This document shows, piece after piece, positions 14,705 through 22,363 of a stretch of 23,211 nt of DNA. The stretch covers positions 1-23,211 of the forward strand of contig PLYD01000277.1 in the NCBI GenBank assembly GCA_003151665.1. Direction: 5' to 3'. Position 1 is the stretch's first letter, and each line of letters starts with the position of its first letter. The notes under the pieces were generated by a model. The model was not told the DNA's origin. It did not search any database and was given only the letters and a program-made list of their open reading frames with translations. The translations under genes were made by a program, and so were the position numbers. Source of the stretch: Candidatus Dormiibacterota bacterium (lineage in GTDB: Bacteria > Chloroflexota > Dormibacteria > Dormibacterales > Dormibacteraceae).

Positions 14705-15459
14705 TGTCCACTGCTGTTATGGCCTTAAGGGTTTCCGGACTTGCGATTGCCATCGCGGCCGGTACGCTCATCGCCGCTTCCGTCCACGTCCTACCGATTG
14801 TCGCCGTCTCGCTTGGTGCGCTGTCTGGCGCGTCGAGCATCTGGTCCGGTTGAGGTTTTTCAATGGTGCAAACCCTGTCCGCCGTGCGTGGACAAGAACG
14901 CCGTAGGCTCATCGCGATCGGGACCTTTGCAATTGGCTCGTTGTTTGGTTCGGCTTCGCTCGGCGCGGTTCTCAGTTTTGCGGGCGCGATAGTGCAACAC
15001 GTCGTCCCAAGCGCGGCCGCCATGGCGCTCCTCGCGGCTGTCGCGTTCGTAGCGAGCTTACTAGACCTGGAGTTGATTTCACTTCCTAGACCACAACGGT
15101 CAGCTCAGGTTCCGTCGGCATGGCGTAACCGTTGGCCTCTCGCTGTTGCCAGTTTCGGCTACGGAGTTGTGCTAGGGATTGGCATCCTGACATTCATACC
15201 GTTTGCAGCGTTTTACGTCGTTCTCGTGGCGGGCATCCTTTTCGGCTTCCCGCTGGGCGTTTACCTGATGCTTGGCTATGGCGCCGGCAAGGCAGTCATG
15301 ACGGTGGTTCTGTCGGCCCGGCCCTCGGACCCCGAGCGAGTCCCGTGGCGAAAGCTAATGGCGAACAGATGGGCTGTTGCCCTCTTGAACGGAACTTTTC
15401 TGGCAGTGATCACCGGATGTTTGGCGTGGGAGGCACAAGTGGCATGGCGACCAATCTAG
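14704..15459 (+). CDS. MauF/CcdA-like membrane protein with in-frame TGA at a predicted redox cysteine
   Basis: The frame opens at ATG 14704 (overlapping the light-chain stop, TGATG) and runs 49 codons, ending GALSGASSIWSG, then TGA at 14851-14853, then continues in the same frame with GFSMVQTLSAVRGQERRRLI and about four more membrane helices to TAG 15459. Together it would be a 251-residue, about six-helix protein. Membrane thiol-transfer proteins related to CcdA and MauF carry S-P-C-G-(F/L/Y)-S-M at this place, so the TGA sits where the Cys codon is expected. Options: a nonsense mutation or sequencing error; selenocysteine; or separate translation from ATG 14863, which has GAGG eight bases upstream. 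Small hairpins follow (14854-14874, 14876-14894). The only other Cys is in ITGCLAWE near the end. MauB-like follows with overlap. Confidence 0.7.
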
Positions 15460-16568
15460 CCCGCCGATATGCAATCGCAAGGTCAATGCTCGTCGGAATT
15501 TTGCTGTCGTCGACCCTAATTGCGTGCGGCAGGCCGGCTACCACAGTGGTCGGTCCACGTGACGATCTGGCTGCGACCGGCGGTGCGGCTACCTATTCAC
15601 ACTTGATCGCGGTCGTCGTCCACGGTGCATCCGGGCACGTCGCGGCGTTGGACGTCCCGTCCTTGACAGTAAAGAGCACCTTTGCAACTGGGTTTCAACC
15701 GGAGGCTGTGGTGGACTCGATGGGATCTCTGGTCTTTGTGCTTTCTACCGAATGGGACGGCGGACCTGCGTACGGGCCTTCTTTCGTCAATGTGTTGGCC
15801 TCGCCAAGTTTGACCATGGTTACTAAGATTCCCGTGCAAGATCGTGTCATCTACCCAGGGCAGGGGCCCCGCGCCATTGCGGTCTCGCCTGACGGAACGA
15901 CAGTGTTTATCTATCACTACGCTGTCGCTACCAACCTCCAAGCACGCTACTGGGTCACGGCCCAATCGGTAGTTACGCACGTTATCAAGGCGGCGCACGA
16001 TCTTCCAGATTGCGGACCGGCATTCTTAGCAATGGTCCGGGCGGGCCAGTCGTTGGCCGTTACCTGTCAGAACGGCCAGATACAGCTCCTGCGCGGTACC
16101 GATCTTGCGGCTGAAGGGACTGCAACCGTTCCCATGCAACTAAATGTACTCAAGCCTGATTGGACCGAGATCACCGCTGTGGCGACCGCGAATCAAGGGA
16201 ACACGCTCTTCGCCATCTCGCGGAACCTTCAGCTCTTTCGGCTGGATGTCCCAGCGCTCAAGGGAACTATCGTCCGTCCCCCGATTCGGTCCGGGCGAAA
16301 TAGCCTGATAAACCAGTTGTTGGCAAGCGATGTTGGTGAAGTGTGGTTTGCTCGTGACGATTCGTTGAACGTCGTTACGTTTGCTGTCGCGACGCAGCGT
16401 ACGGCAGAAGTATCCGCGCCTGGCCTAAGGTGCTTCGCGCTGATGGGACCCGAGATATATGTGGCTTCCGCCGGAACCGTTCGACGCACGTCTGGATCGG
16501 ATGTAGTCGAGCTCCTATTGCAGCCACAATTGCCTGATGGAGTCTCGCAGCTTCTTCCAAGCGCTTAG
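15444..16568 (+). CDS. mauB: Methylamine dehydrogenase heavy-chain-like beta-propeller lipoprotein
   Basis: 374 residues from ATG 15444, overlapping the previous stop. Leader ends STLIAC with Cys28, a lipobox, so the protein is tethered outside the membrane; Paracoccus MauB is a free periplasmic protein, so this is a difference. The mature part is a seven-blade-type propeller. It follows MauB (compared from memory): GHVAALDVPSLTVKSTFATG then FQPEAVVDSMGSLVF; AIAVSPDGTTVFIYHY for S-L-T-P-D-G-K-T-L-L-F-Y-Q-F; and HDLPDCGPAF then LAVTCQNGQI (Cys190, Cys208) for the P-D-C...H-C-R-D-G pair. It probably binds the Cys-rich light chain to form the dehydrogenase. It is the only large catalytic-scaffold gene in the operon. 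Confidence 0.8.
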   Translation: MATNLARRYAIARSMLVGILLSSTLIACGRPATTVVGPRDDLAATGGAATYSHLIAVVVHGASGHVAALDVPSLTVKSTFATGFQPEAVVDSMGSLVFVLSTEWDGGPAYGPSFVNVLASPSLTMVTKIPVQDRVIYPGQGPRAIAVSPDGTTVFIYHYAVATNLQARYWVTAQSVVTHVIKAAHDLPDCGPAFLAMVRAGQSLAVTCQNGQIQLLRGTDLAAEGTATVPMQLNVLKPDWTEITAVATANQGNTLFAISRNLQLFRLDVPALKGTIVRPPIRSGRNSLINQLLASDVGEVWFARDDSLNVVTFAVATQRTAEVSAPGLRCFALMGPEIYVASAGTVRRTSGSDVVELLLQPQLPDGVSQLLPSA

Positions 16569-16629
16569 CCGTCGTTACCGTGACCATCCCATTGACGCGC
16601 CGGCAAGAGGACGCTTCGGCCCTCGGGCG

Positions 16630-17151
16630 ATGTTAGTAGCCTCTAATCCAGGTGCTTGCCGGGTTTTCCGTGACTTTGGTGGCGTCGCAGTGCTGCTGGT
16701 TACGTTCGCCTGTGCAGGAACCATGCCGAATCCAAGTCCTACGTCGCAACTCCCTCCGCCACGTGATGGAGCGGCCTCCTGCGCGCAGGCAAGCGCCGAG
16801 TCCGACCTCGTGCGCCAGCTCAGCAGGACCGGCGTCAGGGTGACCGCCGTGTCGGGATCCACGGACGTAGGGCTATTCACTGGCGCTACCAGCGTCTGCT
16901 TGTTCGATGTCGGGCGGGAATCGTTCGAGGTCGCGTTCTTTGCCACTGCGGATGCCGCGGCGGCGGATAGTATTTGCGAGACTCAGTCCGGTGGTCGATA
17001 CCTGTATCAAGTTGGCGGGCACGAAATTGACGCGGCATATCGCCTCTACTGGACGATCTCAGGCTCCCTCATTCTTTGGACCAACAGCGGAACCTTAAAT
17101 GAAGACATTCGGCGGAGCCAGGGCGGAGTGACGCCAAGCTGTCCCAGCTGA
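16630..17151 (+). CDS. Secreted or membrane-tethered hypothetical protein
   Basis: 173 residues if started at ATG 16630; the frame is open from ATG 16537, overlapping the MauB-like gene, and that longer start cannot be excluded. A hydrophobic segment GGVAVLLVTFACAGTM looks like a signal with a lipobox-like end (T-F-A-C), then a Pro/Ser linker. The domain contains SDLVRQLSRTGVRVTAVSGS and FEVAFFATADAAAADSICE, like the alpha/beta lipoprotein-type domains of actinobacterial envelope proteins. I do not recognise a family. The end appears altered: the last codons run into an RHS remnant at about 17127, so the native C-terminus may be lost. Placement suggests membership in the mau-like operon. Confidence 0.55.
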   Translation: MLVASNPGACRVFRDFGGVAVLLVTFACAGTMPNPSPTSQLPPPRDGAASCAQASAESDLVRQLSRTGVRVTAVSGSTDVGLFTGATSVCLFDVGRESFEVAFFATADAAAADSICETQSGGRYLYQVGGHEIDAAYRLYWTISGSLILWTNSGTLNEDIRRSQGGVTPSCPS

Positions 17152-17381
17152 CGAGCACGGGCTCCATCACGAACCCGTTCCGGTTCGCAGGTCAGTACCA
17201 GGATTCGTCCGCGACTGAGTCCGGCTTCTATTACCTGCGGGCTCGGTACTACGATCCGAGCACGGGCCAATTCATTTCTCGTGACCCAGTCGTCGCTAGG
17301 ACAAGGCAACCGTACTCGTACGCGGGGTGTGGGGGTCACATATTCATCGGCGGGCAGGCTACTCGGAGTAGGGTGGCCTGA
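17127..17381 (+). pseudogene. RHS repeat-associated core fragment
   Basis: Frame 3 reads NPFRFAGQYQDSSATESGFY then YLRARYYDPSTGQFISRDPV and RQPYSYAG, the hallmark of the RHS core domain. There is no start codon, and the frame is cut on both sides: upstream by the end of the preceding gene, and downstream after Y-S-Y-A-G, where the sequence changes to unrelated codons (TGA 17379-17381). The N-P-V-N-F-x-D-P-x-G segment that normally follows is missing. The change lies near 17327, probably the right end of the IS110 element. Confidence 0.85.
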
Positions 17382-17408
17382 CCGATAGACATCCCACGGC
17401 TGGAAATG

Positions 17409-18626
17409 TCAAGCGGCAACATCGATTGCGCTGCGCCACGCGACCTCCTCGAGATAGGTCTGCTGGTTAGTCAGGCAGCCGTGAAGGACGCCGACCAGTC
17501 GGTTGCCGAGAGCGCGGAGGGCTTGGTGATGAGTCTGCCCGCGGGCGCGCAGCGAGTCATATTTGCGGCGGGCGCCTTCGGACCTGGTGATAGCCGCGAA
17601 GGCCCACTGGTAACAGGCATCAGCAAGCCGCCGGTTGCGCGCCACCCGGGCGAGGACGACTTTGCGGGTCCCGGAGGCCTTGGTGATGGGCGCGGTGCCG
17701 GCGTAGTTCTTGCGCGCCTTAGGATGTGTGAATCGAGTCCGGTCATCACCGAACTCGGCTAATGCCCGGGCGCCGAGGACACGACCGAGTCCAGGCAGAC
17801 TGAGGTAGATCTCGGCGTCCGGGTGCGTTTCAAAACTCGCGGCCAGCTCCCGCTCGAGGGCATTGATCTGCTGGCTGAGCTGACTGATGATGGCCGCGCA
17901 GGCGGCGACGCTGTGGCCATAGGCTTGGGCGACCAGCGCCGGCGCCTCCAGCTGGGGCCGGCGCAGCTGAGTCTGGATCTGGGCCGCCTTGGTCTCCAGA
18001 TTGCGCTCGCGTCCGGCGCGCCGCAGGGCTGAGGCAATCTTGGCTCGGGAAAGGGCGCGGCCGCGGCTGGGCGTCGATGCTAGCTCCAGGATGGCGATGG
18101 CGTCCGCAGAGCCGAGATCATCGAAGGCAGCCAGAGCCCCCGGGTAGAACTCGCGCAAGGAGTTGCGCAGCTGATTGACCTGGCGCTGCCGACTCCAGAT
18201 CAGGCCCTGATGGGCTCTGGCCAGGATCTTGACCGCCTCGGCGAGCTCAGAGTCTCCAGCCACCGGCCGGTGCTGGTGACGGTCGGTGCGGACCAGGTCG
18301 GCCAGCACCCGGGCGTCGCCGGCGTCTGACTTCGCGCCCGAGGTCGCATGGCGGTCTCGATACCGACTCGCGGCCAGCGGATTGATCGCGAAAACCTGGT
18401 AGCCGGCGGCCAGCAAGGAGCCGACCAGCAGTCCGCGGTCAGTCTCGATGGCGACCACGACCGAAGCCGGCTCCTCAGCATGCTCGGCGATGAGCGCGTG
18501 CAGCTTGCCCACGCCTTCGAGTCCTTCTGCCACTCTTCTCTTGGCCAGCACCTGTCCGGCATCGTCGACCAGGCAGACATCGTGGTGGGCTTCCGCCCAG
18601 TCGATTCCGACAAAGATCATTGGCAT
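17409..18626 (-). mobile_element. IS110-family transposase (DEDD type)
   Basis: 405 residues, intact. The N-terminal RuvC-like domain has the four acidic residues: VGIDWAEAHHD (Asp), VAIETDRG (Glu), and AKSDAGDARVLADL (two Asp). The C-terminal transposase_20 domain has LPGLGRVLGARALAEFGDD and the catalytic-Ser region TKASGTRKVVLAR, then RARGQTHHQALRALGNRLVG near the end. IS110 transposases cut and rejoin DNA under the guidance of a bridge RNA made from the non-coding end of the element. The start ATG 18626 has AGGAG upstream. The right boundary is probably near 17327, by the break in the RHS fragment. Confidence 0.92.
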
Positions 18627-18850
18627 CTCCTTTCAGGCACGCGTGGACACCGAGCCGAGGAGAGCCGCGACATCCTAATAGAGCAGTGCTCAAGGCACAA
18701 CATCCCACCGGTCGTCTTCTCTCCTCACCTCCCGGTGGGGCACTATCTATCGGTAGAGCTTCCACGCTCTGGATTTCGAGAGTGCTCATCCACCGAGGGC
18801 TCGGACAAACCGCCCTATCTTGGCGGCTCTGCTGCTATTAGGATTTCGAG
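18627..18850 (-). ncRNA. Candidate IS110 bridge-RNA region (left end of the element)
   Basis: About 220 bases upstream of the IS110 ATG with no gene of their own. In IS110-group elements the bridge RNA is made from this left end. The sequence is rich in hairpins: an 8-bp stem CCCACCGG/CCGGTGGG with a 20-base loop (18704-18739), GAGCA-G-TGCTC (18681-18691), CCGAG-GG-CTCGG (18793-18804) and CGCC/GGCG (18811-18825). Large internal loops of this sort are where guide segments sit. I cannot fix the boundaries or guide bases by eye. Confidence 0.4.
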
Positions 18851-18855
18851 CGCCG

Positions 18856-20058
18856 ATGCTCTTCGCCCTCATGTACTCCTGGCTTCGGCTGCTCCTCGAT
18901 CTGATTGATGTGAGGCTGCGAGTTCACGACCCCGAAGCGGAGCTGCTTCTGCTCCGGCACCAGCTTCGCGTCGTACGCCGTCAGGTCAAGCGGCCGCAGT
19001 TGAATACGGCGGATCGGACGATCATGGCGGCGCTGAGCCAGAGGATGAGCCGTGCGGCTCTGGTCGGGATGCTTGTCCAGCCGGAGACGGTTCTGGGTTG
19101 GCATCGCGAGTTGGTGAGGAGAAGGTGGGCGGCCTTCGGTCGTCGCCGCGGCCCGGGTCGGCCAGGTCTCGATGCCGAGCTCCAGAAGCTGATTCTGCAA
19201 ATAGCGAAGGACAATCCGAGGTGGGGTTGCGTCCGAGTCCGCGGCGAATTGCTCAAGCTCGGTCATCTGGTCTCGGCGACCGCGATTCGCAAGTTGCTGC
19301 GCCGGAACCGGATCGGGCCGGCGCCCTTGAGATCGCGGCAGATCTGGAAGGCGTTCTTGCGAGCGCAGGCGTCGGCGATCGTGCTCACCGATTTCCTCAG
19401 CGTCGACACCGTGTTTCTGAAGCGGTTCTACGTCCTCTTATATATGGAACTGGCGACCAGGCGAGTGATCTGGTTCGCGGTAACCGACCGCCCAGACGCT
19501 GCCTGGGTAACCCAACAAGCCAGAAATGTCAGCTGGGAACTGAGCCAGCTTGGGGTGCGTGCGAGATTCCTGATCCACGATCACGACGCCAAGTACGGCG
19601 GCGGGTCCGATCTGGCGTTCGAGAGCGACGGCGTGGCCGTGATCAGGACTCCGATCGCGGCCCCGAGGGCAAATTCGCACATCGAGCGCCAAATTGGCTC
19701 GACCAGGCGCGAGTGTCTGGACTGGCTCCTGATCCTCAATCGTCGGCACCTTGAGCGCATCCTGACTGAGTGGCTCGAGCACTACAACAAGGCTCGGCCC
19801 CATCGTGGGCTCGATCTACAGACTCCGATTGCGCGCTCCGATCCGGTCGTGGCTTCGGGACCGGTGAGGTGCGATGAGAGACTCGGCGGACTACTGCGCG
19901 ATTATTCGCGCGAGCCGATGCCGCCTCCGCCTGGACGCCGGTCCCACCAGCGGCCTTTGGCGATGGAGTCGTTTTCGAGAGTGGCCCTTACGAGGCGCGC
20001 CGCACCAGGCCTTAGGTCCAATGCTTCAGCTGTACCGATGTCCAGAAGGACCAGTTGA
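18856..20058 (+). mobile_element. DDE integrase-core transposase (IS481/IS3-like)
   Basis: About 400 residues from ATG 18856 (the frame is open a little further upstream). N-terminal HTH region VELL-like: DPEAELLLLRHQLRVVRRQV. Integrase core: TDFLSVDTVFLKRFYVLLYM (first Asp), FLIHDHDAKYGG (second Asp), PRANSHIERQIGSTRRECLD (Glu), then EHYNKARPHRGLDL. The usual end of the family is G-G-L-(I/L)-x-x-Y, here GGLLRDYSREP at about residue 350, but the frame continues about 45 residues more (to TGA 20058), a tail of Pro/Arg/Ser character. The tail suggests the original stop was lost or the element end is altered. The catalytic residues look intact. Confidence 0.88.
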
Positions 20059-20254
20059 TCCGCCATGACGAATTTGTGTGCCCGACAACGTGTTCTAGAG
20101 CCCCAACACGCCTCGGTTAAGGATGTCGTCGTGGTTCGCCCGGCCTGGCCCGGCCCGTATAAGGTCCGCCGCGGTGGACGCGATGAAGGTGGCCACCGAT
20201 AGCCATCGATGCTGCCGATAAGTGACTGGAACTAAGAGCGTCGGGCCAGCGACT

Positions 20255-20587
20255 TTAAGGGACAGTCCGAGGCTTCGGCTTGGCGATTGGCTGTTCGGAT
20301 ACACCGGGGTGAGGCTCTGTTAAACGAAGCCAGCTTGCTACTGCGTCAGTTCGGTTCGCAAAACCATTGTCTCTGTAGAGCCGAACTAAATACGTCCTCA
20401 CAGTGGCTACGGAAATCCCAAGATGGACAGCGATTTCGGCGTCGGTGAGTCCTTGCGCCAAGAGCGTGAGGACTTGGCGCTGGCGAGGTCCCGCGCGGAA
20501 AGGCGGCTTGGTCGCGGCGACCTCTTTTCCCCCACTTGACCGCATGTCCGACCGAGGACCAGCCAACTTGGCGAAAGTGTAGACCAC
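20255..20587 (-). CDS. Small LuxR-type HTH regulator
   Basis: About 110 residues from GTG 20587, or about 96 from ATG 20545. The HTH is clear: GPRQRQVLTLLAQGLTDAEI, then AVHLGISVATVRTYLVRLY and RDNGFANRTDAVASWL, the LuxR/GerE DNA-binding domain with the T-V-R-x-(Y/H)-L recognition helix. No sensor or receiver domain precedes it, so the protein is a stand-alone DNA-binding domain. It is divergent from the second MauE gene, with only about 130 bases between the two starts, so it probably controls the second cassette. Confidence 0.85.
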   Translation of the reverse strand: MVYTFAKLAGPRSDMRSSGGKEVAATKPPFRAGPRQRQVLTLLAQGLTDAEIAVHLGISVATVRTYLVRLYRDNGFANRTDAVASWLRLTEPHPGVSEQPIAKPKPRTVP

Positions 20588-20614
20588 GTACTTAACGACA
20601 TCAACACTGACGAC

Positions 20615-20644
20615 TTGATAGTTCCGTAGGCGGTGCCATACTTC
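20615..20644 (+). promoter_or_regulatory. Possible promoter of the second MauE/MauD cassette
   Basis: TTGATA (20615-20620), 18-base spacer, TACTTC (20639-20644), in the region divergent from the LuxR-type gene. Weak match; the cassette start codon is 70 bases further on. Confidence 0.25.
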
Positions 20645-20715
20645 TTGCCAGCATCCTGGTCGAACGAGTTATCTGGGCCATCAGGCTCTGAATTGGGCTG
20701 ACCACAGGAGGAAGG

Positions 20716-21303
20716 GTGGGCTGGGTAGTCGTGATTACTCTTCGGGTAATTCTCGGGACAGTATTGCTGGTCGCAGGGTTTGCCAAACTCAAATCGTCAC
20801 CCTCCTCGTCATTTATTGCAGTAGATAGTCAAGCTGGTTTAGTACGGGTCGTCTTGCCTGTCGTCGAAATCCTTCTTGGGACGCTCATCCTGGTCGGCCA
20901 ATGGCTAAGCGTCGTGGCCCCATCGGGGCTGCTGCTGTTCTTGGCATTTGTTCTGTACTCGCTATGGCGCCTGACGAAAGGTGATCTATCACCATGCAAT
21001 TGTTTTGGGCAATTGTCGAAGTCGATCACGGGAGTGCAGACGATAATTCGCAATTCACTCCTGCTTGCATTGGCCTCGGTGCTCGCTATCACCACCTTAT
21101 TTCCAGACGCAGTCGGTGTTTTGGCCACGAATGGTCCTACGACAGCGGAGGACTTGGCAGCAGTAGTAATTCTCTCGTCCATCGGCCTTGTCTCACTCTA
21201 TCTAATCGAACTAGTTGATCCTCGGGTACTGCGAGTCATCTGGACATCGCGCGGGCCGGCAGGTCCCGCCCCGCCGTCGATTCAGAGGGAGGTAGGAAGT
21301 TGA
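20716..21303 (+). CDS. MauE-like membrane protein (second copy)
   Basis: 195 residues from GTG 20716 with AGGAGGAAG just upstream. Membrane helices at about 5-22, 44-62, 68-86, 105-125 and 148-165; the family mark LSPCNCFGQL gives Cys94 and Cys96 in C-x-C-F-G. It is clearly the same family as the protein at 13151-13681 but not a recent duplicate: little identity beyond the motif. It should work with the MauD-like protein of the next gene, whose TTG start overlaps its stop. Confidence 0.87.
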   Translation: MGWVVVITLRVILGTVLLVAGFAKLKSSPSSSFIAVDSQAGLVRVVLPVVEILLGTLILVGQWLSVVAPSGLLLFLAFVLYSLWRLTKGDLSPCNCFGQLSKSITGVQTIIRNSLLLALASVLAITTLFPDAVGVLATNGPTTAEDLAAVVILSSIGLVSLYLIELVDPRVLRVIWTSRGPAGPAPPSIQREVGS

Positions 21304-21923
21304 ATTTATTGTGGCTTGTAGTCGCGGCGAACTCGCTCCTACTGGTTTTGCTGGTCGTCGCGATGGCTGGCGTCCTACGGTATTTGTCAGCCGTCCAAGC
21401 ACGTCTCGAATCGTCAGTGCGCCGAGTGTCAAAGCTTGAGCGGGGCGAGATGTTTCCCGACATCCAACTTCCCCAAGCGGGAAACGGCCGAATGCTGTCG
21501 ATTTCTTCCGTGGTTGCCGGCGGACAAAGGACGATGGTGTTACTGCTGAACGACACTTGTCAGTCGTGTGATGTGCTGGTACGTCAAGTTGCCGAGCTCT
21601 CAACACGACCAGGCGGGCTGGAAGAAATCCGCTGGAAGTTCATTCTGGCATGGATTGGCGACGAAGCAACAGTAGCGGACAAGGCAGCGGGCCTACCACA
21701 AACCGGGCAGATAGTGCAGTTGATGGACTCCACTGGAAAGTTGGCCCGCCAATTGCTAATCGGAACTTTTCCTGTCGGCATTGCCCTCGATGCCGGAGGC
21801 AAAGTGGTGTCACAGTCGGCCCAACCGGGACCGAACTGGCTCTACCTAACGCTTGGAGTTGTAGCACCCGAGCAGCCTCTGGATCTGGGTCGGACTCCAC
21901 GTGCCGTCCTCGGGATGGGCTAA
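21300..21923 (+). CDS. MauD/TlpA-like thioredoxin-fold protein (second copy)
   Basis: 207 residues from TTG 21300, overlapping the MauE stop by four bases (TTGA). N-terminal membrane anchor (about 4-26), a charged linker (about 30-50), then a thioredoxin domain: NDTCQSCDVL with Cys87 and Cys90 (C-Q-S-C) and the cis-Pro loop IGTFPVGIALD (Pro158). It matches the first MauD in layout but little in sequence. Its position between MauE and a Tat-exported Cys-rich protein implies that it oxidises or isomerises disulfides of that protein outside the cell membrane. Confidence 0.86.
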   Translation: MNLLWLVVAANSLLLVLLVVAMAGVLRYLSAVQARLESSVRRVSKLERGEMFPDIQLPQAGNGRMLSISSVVAGGQRTMVLLLNDTCQSCDVLVRQVAELSTRPGGLEEIRWKFILAWIGDEATVADKAAGLPQTGQIVQLMDSTGKLARQLLIGTFPVGIALDAGGKVVSQSAQPGPNWLYLTLGVVAPEQPLDLGRTPRAVLGMG

Positions 21924-21964
21924 CGGCTCGCTCTGTATCTACATCAGGAGGTGAAGGATTAAGC

Positions 21965-22339
21965 ATGGACGAGAGTCAGCAACCCAACCCAGAGCCCGAG
22001 CGGTTGCTTCGAATACTCATGAATACGGTTTCACGCCGGGGCCTATTTAGGTGGGCGGGGAAACTTGGCTTGAGCGCAGTTGGAGCGGGGATTCTCATCA
22101 ATACGGGACTCGCCGCCCCGAGCGTACAAACTGCCGAAGCACTTGGCTGTCCAGAATGCACGAGCCACTGTGACCCGTGCATTACTGACTGTCATCCGAA
22201 TGCTGGCGGCTCGTGCGATGTCGATTGTGTTTGCGTCTGCGACCGGGGCTGTTTCAACTGCATCCCAATCTACTTCAAAGCTCACTTGCTTTGGATATTC
22301 GGCTATATACCGAACTGCACGTGCGTTGGGTGCACCTAA
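21965..22339 (+). CDS. Tat-exported Cys-rich protein of the second cassette
   Basis: 124 residues from ATG 21965 with GGAGG 14 bases upstream. The leader has a good Tat motif, SRRGLFRWAGKLG (Arg24-Arg25), and a hydrophobic stretch to about residue 50. The mature part has 14 Cys among about 64 residues: 62, 65, 69, 72, 76, 84, 88, 90, 92, 96, 99, 118, 120, 123, so an even number that could form seven disulfides. One Trp (110) lies in the only hydrophobic mature segment (KAHLLWIFGYIP). The MauA cofactor arrangement (two Trp, D-C-C-G) is absent, so it is not an obvious light chain. I do not recognise a family. Its leader resembles MauA leaders, and the preceding MauE/MauD pair is its likely folding machinery. 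Confidence 0.75.
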   Translation: MDESQQPNPEPERLLRILMNTVSRRGLFRWAGKLGLSAVGAGILINTGLAAPSVQTAEALGCPECTSHCDPCITDCHPNAGGSCDVDCVCVCDRGCFNCIPIYFKAHLLWIFGYIPNCTCVGCT

Positions 22340-22363
22340 AAGAAAAGGAGGTCTGACATCCAA

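Noticed and set aside
14741..14992. Frame with WCKPCPPC, resembling a thioredoxin or metal motif
   Set aside because: It lies out of frame with the membrane protein that is well supported on both sides, and nothing thioredoxin-like follows; the Cys run is a chance reading.
15132..15443. Longer start for the MauB-like protein
   Set aside because: The extra 104 codons are the CcdA/MauF-like gene in another frame; the lipoprotein leader starts at ATG 15444.
21965..22339. Second Cys-rich protein as a further methylamine dehydrogenase light chain or QHNDH gamma subunit
   Set aside because: Only one Trp in the mature part and no D-C-C-G segment, and the Cys spacing does not follow MauA; I also could not match the Cys-Asp/Glu thioether pattern of the quinohaemoprotein gamma subunit. 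Left as unassigned.
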